Source of the DNA: Paenibacillaceae bacterium GAS479
GTDB taxonomy: Bacteria; Bacillota; Bacilli; Paenibacillales; Paenibacillaceae
Assembly: GCA_900105225.1 (NCBI GenBank)
Contig: LT629764.1
Coordinates: 4,236,501 to 4,300,500, forward strand
DNA: 64,000 bases
Direction: 5' to 3'
The stretch's first letter is position 1. Every line of letters starts with the position of its first letter. The notes below the pieces were generated by a model that saw only the letters and a list, made by a program, of their open reading frames with translations, had not been told where the DNA came from and made no database searches. Positions 57,535-64,000 of this stretch are shown here, piece after piece. The translations under genes were made by a program, and so were the position numbers.

Positions 57535-59260
57535 GGATACGGTAAGCCCGCTAGTGGAGCGTCTGGAGTTGGGGCAGCTATTCACTGGGAACGCCAAGTC
57601 GCTTGTATACGACGGAGAAATCAGATTCCTGTTCGAGCCGGGCATCCGGCAGCAGTTCGTTTGGGACGACGCTTCTCCTGTCTACATCCAAAACGAAAGC
57701 GGCGGCTGGACTCAAGCAGGCTCGCCGCGCATGGTATGCGAGGCCGTGCTGCGTGACTCGTTATCCGAGGAGGCGTATGCCGGACAGGGCGTGGCCGATT
57801 TTTTGAAGGGACTCGACGTGGCAGTGCGCCAGCTGCAGCTCAGCATGGATCAGTCGGCGGAGGGGCTCCGCTTCACGCCATCCAGCAGTTATGAGTGGCT
57901 GCTTAAAGGTGAAATGATCGCTTCCCTGCGCGACCGCCCGTTCCATCCGCTTTCTAAGGCCAAAATCGGCTTGTCGGATGGAGATTACGCTGCTTATATG
58001 GCGGAGTTCGGTCATCCGACGGCTATGCGTTGGGTCGCGGTCAAAAACGAGTGCATCGTGCGGGGGAACGAAGCGGAGGAGATCGAACTGCTGCTCGATA
58101 TTCTCGACGGGCGGGAAAGAGCTGCGGTGGAGGCCGAGCTGGCCGACAAACGGTTGTCGGAAGCCAGCTATACCGTTCTGCCCGTTCATCCTTGGCAGCT
58201 GGAGCACAAGATTCTTCCCGATTTTAGACAAGAACTGGCAGAAGGAACTATCGTTGTGCTTGATATTCAGGCGGGAAGCTTCCGAGCTACCTCCTCGGTG
58301 CGCTCATTCGCAGCGCCAGACGAGCCGCAGCTGATGCTCAAGCTGCCGCTCAGTGTGCTGTCGCTTGGCGCAGCGCGGTACTTGCCTGTCGTCAAGCTGC
58401 TGAATGGTCTGTCGGGTGAGCGAATGTTCCGTCAGGCTGTTGCCCAGGATGAGACGCTTGCCGATAGAGTTTTTTTATGTGAGGAACGCAACTGGTGGGG
58501 TTACATGCCGGAGTCGATGGGACTGTTCGATGATCATCCCCGTCATCTCGCCGCGCAAATTCGTAAGCTGCCACCTGAGGTTCTAAGTGAAGACCGCCGG
58601 GTTGTGCCCATGTCTTCTCTCGGCGTGTTAAGAGAGGAAGGGCATTACCTGTCGGAGCTGCTAGGCGGTGACGTTTCCCGCGAGGATGCAATCGCGTTTT
58701 ACACGCAAACAGCGGAGCTGTTTTACGATATCGTCATGCGGCTATTCAAGATCGGCATCGTACCGGAAATTCACGGCCAGAACTGCGGCCTCGTTCTTAG
58801 CGGCAATCGTCCAACCGGACTGCTGTTCCGCGACCATGACTCTGTCCGGCTGCATTCGCCTTATTTGGAGCGGCACGGCATCGGAGATCCGTTCTATCAT
58901 ATCCGTCCGGGTTATTCAAACAGCTTGTATAACGAGACGGTAGAAAAATTGATCTTCTATGTACAGTCGCTGGGAACGCAGGTCAATCTAGCGTCCATTA
59001 TGGAGTCTCTTGCAAAGGCGTATGAAATTCCGGTGCGGGAGCTGTGGGAAGTCACGGAGGCGGCTTGGAGGAAGGCTTTTGCCAGCGCCGGACTGCCAGA
59101 AGAGGACAGAAGTCGTCTGGAAGCGGCTGTGTTCGATAGCGAAGTCTGGCCGCTCAAGCAGATTGTTATTCCGCTGCTAGAGTCGGAAGGAGTACCGGGA
59201 GCAATGCCTTCCGGCAAAGGAACGGGGGCCAATCCGTTTCAGTTGCTGCGGCAACGATAG
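57425..59260 (+). CDS. IucA/IucC siderophore synthetase, SbnC-like
   Basis: Third NIS synthetase, 611 residues. Motifs RDRPFHPLSKAKIGL, LPVHPWQLEHKILP, FRATSSVRSFA, EIHGQNCGLV and FRDHDSVRLH match the type B-like SbnC group. Start is ATG 57425 or ATG 57431 after GGAAGGA. It overlaps the decarboxylase by 110 bases, unlike the other junctions of the operon. Last gene before a strong terminator. Confidence 0.87.
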   Translation: MTMQTSMIPVEGSKAQRQIMKDLMDALLFEQFFQLDKDTVSPLVERLELGQLFTGNAKSLVYDGEIRFLFEPGIRQQFVWDDASPVYIQNESGGWTQAGSPRMVCEAVLRDSLSEEAYAGQGVADFLKGLDVAVRQLQLSMDQSAEGLRFTPSSSYEWLLKGEMIASLRDRPFHPLSKAKIGLSDGDYAAYMAEFGHPTAMRWVAVKNECIVRGNEAEEIELLLDILDGRERAAVEAELADKRLSEASYTVLPVHPWQLEHKILPDFRQELAEGTIVVLDIQAGSFRATSSVRSFAAPDEPQLMLKLPLSVLSLGAARYLPVVKLLNGLSGERMFRQAVAQDETLADRVFLCEERNWWGYMPESMGLFDDHPRHLAAQIRKLPPEVLSEDRRVVPMSSLGVLREEGHYLSELLGGDVSREDAIAFYTQTAELFYDIVMRLFKIGIVPEIHGQNCGLVLSGNRPTGLLFRDHDSVRLHSPYLERHGIGDPFYHIRPGYSNSLYNETVEKLIFYVQSLGTQVNLASIMESLAKAYEIPVRELWEVTEAAWRKAFASAGLPEEDRSRLEAAVFDSEVWPLKQIVIPLLESEGVPGAMPSGKGTGANPFQLLRQR

Positions 59261-59268
59261 TAGATCGT

Positions 59269-59308
59269 AAAATTAGCGGGTATCCAGGCGGATACCCGCT
59301 AATTTTTT
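59269..59308 (+). terminator. Terminator of the siderophore operon
   Basis: AAAATTAGCGGGTATCC pairs perfectly with GGATACCCGCTAATTTT around AGGC, then further T. Confidence 0.95.
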
Positions 59309-59437
59309 CAAATCAAATGGATGAGTTTTCTCTAAGAGCTGTTCGGCATTTTTCACACACTTAAAAATTCACTTCACTAAATCTCTAAAGTTATGCAACG
59401 CTAGTGAAAGAGAATATAAAATAACAAGCAATTCCCT

Positions 59438-60583
59438 TTGATTAGCACATGGAAGCTTTATTTTGGCAGTAATAACATAAAGAGAATCATCGATGTTGTA
59501 AAAATAGAAACGATAAAGGGGAGTCTTGTTATTACTAATAAAAGAATAATAAATGAAGTATATCCTTATAACGATATTATTTTCAAAAGTTGTTTCTATA
59601 GTTCTCTGTTCCCAGTACTACGCTTTTTTAAAAAAGAGATTTCAGCTTTTTTATTTAATGAATTATTTATCTATCAACTTGATGATAAGAAGGTACAGAT
59701 TTCACACGAAAATATTCAAATTTCAGATGATGAAACTATTTTAGTAAACATGGGAATTCAAACAAAAAAAATTAACAAGTCAGAAGAGGTAATTTCTCAA
59801 TTAATTAATTCAATTGGAAATAATAAGCTAGTTATTATATTTATTGATTGCTATTATGAATCTATCCGCCCAGATACTTTTCTAAAGCTTCATAGGCCTC
59901 ATTACATTTTAATTTGTGGATATGATTATGATTATAAGGAATTCGATATTATCGAGAATAATTACCTAGATAGTCAATTTTATGAGAATCGTAAAATTAG
60001 CTTTGAGGATGTGGAAAGGTCATATTATGGAGGGTTGGAATACTATGTAAAAGGAAGTGGTGTCCCGACTTACTTTGAATACGGAATTAATAATCAAAAT
60101 ATAGATACTGAACTCAAAAACAATAATCAGCTTGAAATCACACTTTCTAACTTTTCAACTTTATTATCTCGAACACAATTGTCATTTTTTAATAGTTTAA
60201 CTCATGTCAAGAGCTTCCGTGATAAGCTACAGCATATCGTCCTAGTAGAAAGCGAACTTAAATCTTTTTTATTGACTAATTTTGATGAACTGACTAGAAA
60301 TTTGAACACAATAATTAACAATCTTAAGCTAGAAAAATATCGTTTAGAGAAATATTTTAATGCAGATTTTAGTTCAATAGATAGCTTAGGGCGTGTCATA
60401 AATAATTGGACCATTATAAGAGGTGTTATTTGGAAGTTTAATTTTTCTGGCGTTTATAATGAAAAATCGTTTGTAGTATTGCTAAATAAAATAAACGAAA
60501 TTGTAAATGATCATAATTCATATTTCACTAATTTATGTTCGTTTTTTGGAGGAAGGAACTTTGTGCATGTACAAACACCTTGA
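59438..60583 (+). CDS. BtrH-like protein, probably N-terminally truncated
   Basis: A 381-residue AT-rich gene. The stretch IIFIDCYYESI, HRPHYILICGYDYDYKEFDI and ISFEDVERSYYG matches the pattern of butirosin-biosynthesis-protein-H (BtrH)-like cysteine acyltransferase/peptidase-fold proteins: DC/DxF-Y then H-H-x-h-h-G-Y-D. The N-terminal catalytic Cys region present in the relative at 61324-62826 (GTTCSQDMI) is missing, and the only start, TTG 59438, has no ribosome site. It overlaps the next ORF, which carries the missing C-terminal domain. Likely a decaying or split gene. Confidence 0.6.
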   Translation: MISTWKLYFGSNNIKRIIDVVKIETIKGSLVITNKRIINEVYPYNDIIFKSCFYSSLFPVLRFFKKEISAFLFNELFIYQLDDKKVQISHENIQISDDETILVNMGIQTKKINKSEEVISQLINSIGNNKLVIIFIDCYYESIRPDTFLKLHRPHYILICGYDYDYKEFDIIENNYLDSQFYENRKISFEDVERSYYGGLEYYVKGSGVPTYFEYGINNQNIDTELKNNNQLEITLSNFSTLLSRTQLSFFNSLTHVKSFRDKLQHIVLVESELKSFLLTNFDELTRNLNTIINNLKLEKYRLEKYFNADFSSIDSLGRVINNWTIIRGVIWKFNFSGVYNEKSFVVLLNKINEIVNDHNSYFTNLCSFFGGRNFVHVQTP

Positions 60584-61154
60584 ACTTAATAGTTTTTACA
60601 ATCACAAATTATTTATAGAAAGTAATCATTTGCAGAATTCAGATATGGATTTTTATAAAGGAACTGCAGGAATAGACGGGCTTTTTCTTGATTTAGATAT
60701 CTTTCGTGATCAGTACAAAAGGATTATTTATAACGATATCCCTTTCATTTCCCCCGTAACCGATGAATCATTACTTAAGTATGACAATATTATTTGTGAG
60801 GAACAAATTATTGAGATACCAAATGATTACTATTCTAAAGTTCATATAGTGGGTTTATGTGAATGGGGAGACTTCGAGGAAACCATCAAACTATTTGATA
60901 CAAATGGAGAACAAGAAAGTAAAGATTTCTATCTTTGCGACTGGAGTACAGGTATGAGATATCGTCAATACGAGGATAAAACCCATATGGTTTTATCCGT
61001 ACCTGATACATCAGGAGTTATCCGATACATCTACTATTCCTGTTGCCATATTCAAGCATTAAAAGGAAAACTGAATAAAATAAAACTTCCATATCTACCC
61101 AATATTCATATTCTAGCTTTGACTCTAGAAAAGATTTATAATCGCTCACTATGA
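60567..61154 (+). CDS. Companion domain of the BtrH-like protein, separate ORF
   Basis: A 195-residue ORF starting at ATG 60567 with GGAGGAAGG upstream, inside the end of the previous gene (different frame). CEEQIIEIPNDYYSKVHIVG, FYLCDWSTG and LPYLPNIHILALTLE align with the C-terminal domain of the 500-residue protein on the other strand (CEKQLIKVPNGRYSN, LPFYPNLHIFALEL). So the two ORFs together equal the fused homologue. The ribosome site suggests it is translated on its own. Confidence 0.65.
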   Translation: MYKHLELNSFYNHKLFIESNHLQNSDMDFYKGTAGIDGLFLDLDIFRDQYKRIIYNDIPFISPVTDESLLKYDNIICEEQIIEIPNDYYSKVHIVGLCEWGDFEETIKLFDTNGEQESKDFYLCDWSTGMRYRQYEDKTHMVLSVPDTSGVIRYIYYSCCHIQALKGKLNKIKLPYLPNIHILALTLEKIYNRSL

Positions 61155-61322
61155 CTTCTCCTGCATCAGCACCGTCCGGGCTCGCTTAATGAAAGTATGG
61201 TTTCAGATTTTGACGTCCCGATCCACCTTGGCAATCACCGGCAGACGTTGCGGCGTGACGCCCAAGCCGATGACGATTTGTTTCAGATCGGGACGGCTTT
61301 CCTTTTTGTAGCCATATGTGAT
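61153..61322 (-). pseudogene. IS4/IS1634-type transposase fragment
   Basis: Minus-strand translation gives ITYGYKKESRPDLKQIVIGL, GVTPQRLPVIAKVDRD and, past a stop in place of Trp, NHTFIKRARTVL. This is the central part of IS1634-like (IS4 superfamily) transposases. No ends or flanking repeats are visible. It fills the whole gap between the two convergent BtrH-like loci. Confidence 0.7.
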
Positions 61323-61323
61323 C

Positions 61324-62826
61324 TTAACTTAACTCCAAAGCGAATATGTGTAAATTCGGGTAGAAAGGAAGCTCAATTGCCTCTAATATATCGCTAGAGT
61401 CTATCTTAATAGCTAACTCTTTAATGAAAACAATCCTGTTTTTATCGTTTCTCCCAATCCAATACTTACTCAAACTCATTTCCACATCCTCTCCATCTTC
61501 CCAGTCAGAAAAATATAATGTGTATTTTTGATGATTAGCATCTTTATAATACAATATAATTTCTGTTTGACTTCCACCGAATTCGCTACAGCCTTTTAAA
61601 AATATATTGCTATATCGACCGTTCGGAACTTTTATTAATTGTTTTTCACATTTAACATTATCTCCTTCATCTGATATATTAAAAAGCGATAGTTCCTTTT
61701 GAGTTAAAATCATATATTTTCCTTCTCCATTAAAGTCTGCTTCTACAGTATAAGCAGAGTTTTCAATGTAAAATGATCTATTGTTGTGAAATTCTTTTAA
61801 GTTTATTTCAATTAAATTATCTTTGGAATACTCATATAAAATTATATTTCCATTCTTTTGTAGTGGGAAACCATCAAGTAGTAAGAATTCATGGATAGCG
61901 TTTTCATGGATATATATTTCTTGGAGAAGTTTACTGATTGTCTCTATAATTCTTCTTTCATTTTTGTTGGTGTAATATAATTTTGTGATTATAGATCTTA
62001 TCATTTCCCATTTTCGATACGAGGAAAGAGCGTCTTGCTCAATCAAGTTAATTGGTGAATAGTATTGAGAAAAGAACTTTACGAACTTATAAAAATAATA
62101 TCTACCAAATATAACCTTATCTAAGCCGATCCATATTTTAGTAGTCCAAAAATTAGAAGTTCCCGATATTTCTTTTTTCATATTAAAGCAATCAATCATT
62201 TTCTCCGAAAAAACAAGAATATCACTTAAATTATTTTCTTTCTCAATAATCTCTTTAATTCTATTTATTATTTTTTTAGTTGCTTTAAAATCCAATTCGA
62301 TTGGTTTTACTTTCTCAAAAAAACATATGCCCCCATTATTTCCTAGCAAGAAATCATCATAGCTTAACTCTTCTATTTTTTTGCTATATACTGGATCTAT
62401 GCAATATATAATGGACTTTTTGTCGCAATAATCCACAACTAAGCAGTGATGATCACCATGTGCTTTCAGATATGAACCATGTGGATTCCAACGAGTATAA
62501 AAAGCATCTAGATAAATGGAAGCTAGCTTCTTTTCTTTTACAGAGCTTCTTAATTTCGATAACGTTTCACTTGAAGATGTATACTTATCGTATTGCATAA
62601 GGAGACCGTGATGCTTTCCAGAGTACTCCATTTCTGTACTTCTTTTAGTAATTAAGCAATCTCCCAGCTTCTTACCTTCTTCAAATTGAAATTTAAAGCT
62701 CATATTTTCACAAAAAAATAGTTCGTAATTTAGTCCCCAATAATTTGAAACAGAAATAATCATATCTTGAGAACAAGTTGTTCCCTTACCTCTTATAATT
62801 TCAAAATCATCCACAAATAACTTCAT
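61324..62826 (-). CDS. BtrH-like two-domain protein
   Basis: An intact 500-residue, AT-rich gene. The N-terminal domain has the putative catalytic GTTCSQDMIISVSNYWGLNY (Cys near residue 18), then SIYLDAFYTRWNP and GDHHCLVVDYCDKKSIIYCI, consistent with the BtrH N-terminal cysteine-hydrolase-like fold used as an acyltransferase in butirosin synthesis. The C-terminal domain matches the ORF at 60567-61154. The ATG has GGGAGAAGGG upstream. Such proteins occur beside peptide or polyketide pathways; no NRPS is in the window. Exact reaction unknown. Confidence 0.7.
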   Translation of the reverse strand: MKLFVDDFEIIRGKGTTCSQDMIISVSNYWGLNYELFFCENMSFKFQFEEGKKLGDCLITKRSTEMEYSGKHHGLLMQYDKYTSSSETLSKLRSSVKEKKLASIYLDAFYTRWNPHGSYLKAHGDHHCLVVDYCDKKSIIYCIDPVYSKKIEELSYDDFLLGNNGGICFFEKVKPIELDFKATKKIINRIKEIIEKENNLSDILVFSEKMIDCFNMKKEISGTSNFWTTKIWIGLDKVIFGRYYFYKFVKFFSQYYSPINLIEQDALSSYRKWEMIRSIITKLYYTNKNERRIIETISKLLQEIYIHENAIHEFLLLDGFPLQKNGNIILYEYSKDNLIEINLKEFHNNRSFYIENSAYTVEADFNGEGKYMILTQKELSLFNISDEGDNVKCEKQLIKVPNGRYSNIFLKGCSEFGGSQTEIILYYKDANHQKYTLYFSDWEDGEDVEMSLSKYWIGRNDKNRIVFIKELAIKIDSSDILEAIELPFYPNLHIFALELS

Positions 62827-63287
62827 TCCCTTCTCCCGAATATTACACGCCTTAATTAAAAATTCTAGATCGCTCTTATTTCTATTGTGTATTGATGCTC
62901 TCGGTTGGGTTAGGGACGGCTACTCTTTAGAGATATTATAATTAAATACTAAATGGCACACAGCTTACCTAACGTTAGCTCAAGGCAGTGATTAGGTATG
63001 CATACATTATACTTATCTGGGTAAATAATCAAGAATAATTGGTTTGATCCCAAATTCAGTGCTTGATGCTTAAATAAGCATACGATGACGATTGTATTTC
63101 AGGGGGGGGGTCTTTAGAGCGATTACGATTGTGCGCGAAATAATGGTGCCATTCTGTCGCGTCCAATGGCTTATTTGGGGGCGCGTTACAACAGCATAGT
63201 TCGAATCCAACCAATTCGTACCAGATCGAAAGCCAAATATTCATGGCAATTGGCCATCCCGAGATGGATTAACTTCAATCGTCTAAT
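62827..63287. other. Non-coding AT-rich spacer
   Basis: About 460 bases with no supported gene. A run of nine G at 63102-63110 is the only striking element. The region between the BtrH-like gene and the IS30 fossil probably contains worn mobile-element sequence, but I cannot identify it. Confidence 0.4.
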
Positions 63288-64000
63288 ATGCGCGCTGGCT
63301 CGGTTGCTGGACCTTGCACACATCTAGGAAAAACCGTGTTTCTTGAGAATGACGAGCTGCATCTTCTCTTAGAAACAGTCCGAACGGCGGATTGTAATAC
63401 GTTGTCTCCAGAGCAAATAGAAGCTCGGATTAAGTCAGAGGGGAAGTTCACCATTACTTCAGAACAATCTACCTTTGAATCTACCAGGAACGAGTGGTTA
63501 GGAAAGATCTGAGCTTGCTTCGTCATAAAGGAAAATGTCATAAACCTGCAGAAACACGCGATAAATTTACCATGGGAACTTCGATTCATGAACGTCCAGA
63601 AGGGGTTGAAGGGCGAACTACGTTTGGTCATTGAGAGCTGGAGACGGTCGTTTCCGCTCGCGGTAAGAGCAAGGCATGCGTGGCTACGTTCGTTGAGCGT
63701 AAGACACGGATGTACATCGGAGTTCGAATGTTGAATCGCTCTGCTTCTTCGATGGAACAGGCGGTGGTAGAAGTTTCTCTCGCTTTTTTTAAGGCACATT
63801 TAAGAGTGCCACGACCGATCTAGGAAAGAAAATTTGCCTGCTACAACTCGCTGGAACAAGAGCTTAAGTTGAATATCTACTTTGCCGATCCGTATTGTTC
63901 CTGGCAGCGTGGATCGAATGAGAATGCAAATGGACTGCTGCGTGAGTTCTATCCCAAAGGATTTGACTTCGGAACAATCTGTGATGAGGAACTAGATGGG
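63288..64000 (+). pseudogene. IS30-family transposase, broken and cut by the window end
   Basis: Fragments in successive frames read LSPEQIEARIKSEGKF, then YQERVVRKDLSLLRHKGKCH, IHERPEGVEGRTTFGH, ELETVVSARGKSKACVATF, and finally YFADPYCSWQRGSNENANGL, all characteristic of IS30 transposases. A TGA at 63632-63634 replaces the conserved Trp of GHWEL, and frameshifts occur near 63480 and 63820. The start and terminal repeats are not identified and the 3' end lies beyond the window. Confidence 0.85.

Overview
The window reads as a chromosomal segment from a spore-forming, moderately GC-rich Firmicute of the Paenibacillus type. Evidence: spore genes gpr and spoIIP, a Firmicute T-box ahead of leuS, a perfect CIRCE operator ahead of hrcA, AGGAGG-type ribosome binding sites with frequent TTG/GTG starts, and the Bacillales order comER/comEA-comEB-comEC ... 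holA-rpsT-gpr-spoIIP-yqxA-lepA-hemW-hrcA-grpE-dnaK-dnaJ. The assignment comes from gene content and order; no database search was possible.

Layout. 0.1-1.6 kb: a nitroreductase and a short-chain dehydrogenase converge on a shared terminator. 1.7-4.8 kb: promoter, leucine T-box and leuS, followed by a decayed copy of the LeuRS C-terminal codons. 4.8-12.7 kb: competence region, comER divergent from comEA, comEB and comEC. metY sits between comEA and comEB, an unidentified structured RNA precedes comEB, and about five 75-bp units, each with a ribosome binding site and most with a mini-ORF, lead into comEC. 12.7-25.4 kb: an accessory block separating comEC from holA. It holds a lipoprotein, an orphan sugar-type binding protein, a VOC protein, two ECF sigma/anti-sigma pairs, a three-repeat membrane protein, a rhamnose mutarotase, a candidate pseudoknotted small RNA, a vanR-vanS-vanY-vanZ operon without vanHAX, and an Rpn nuclease remnant. 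25.4-42 kb: holA, a secreted PHP-type protein, rpsT, gpr, spoIIP, yqxA-like, lepA, hemW, small genes, then the hrcA-grpE-dnaK-dnaJ heat-shock operon.

42-59.3 kb: an iron island directly after dnaJ. Two FecCD-type permeases, a binding protein with an N-terminal copper-amine-oxidase-like stalk, an ATPase and an FhuF-like Fe-S protein form an uptake system. An eight-gene operon (ATP-grasp ligase, diaminobutyrate aminotransferase, MFS exporter, three IucA/IucC synthetases, SbnG-type citrate synthase, SbnH-type decarboxylase) should make a citrate-based, NRPS-independent siderophore. It resembles staphyloferrin B biosynthesis, but the diaminopropionate genes sbnA/sbnB are replaced by a diaminobutyrate aminotransferase plus an ATP-grasp enzyme. 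Three Fur boxes tie the region together.

59.4-64 kb: an AT-rich tail. Two convergent BtrH-like loci, one split into two ORFs and one intact, flank a transposase fragment, and a broken IS30-family transposase runs off the window end. The best candidates for undescribed biology are the hybrid siderophore pathway, the repeat array before comEC, the two structured RNA candidates and the BtrH-like pair.
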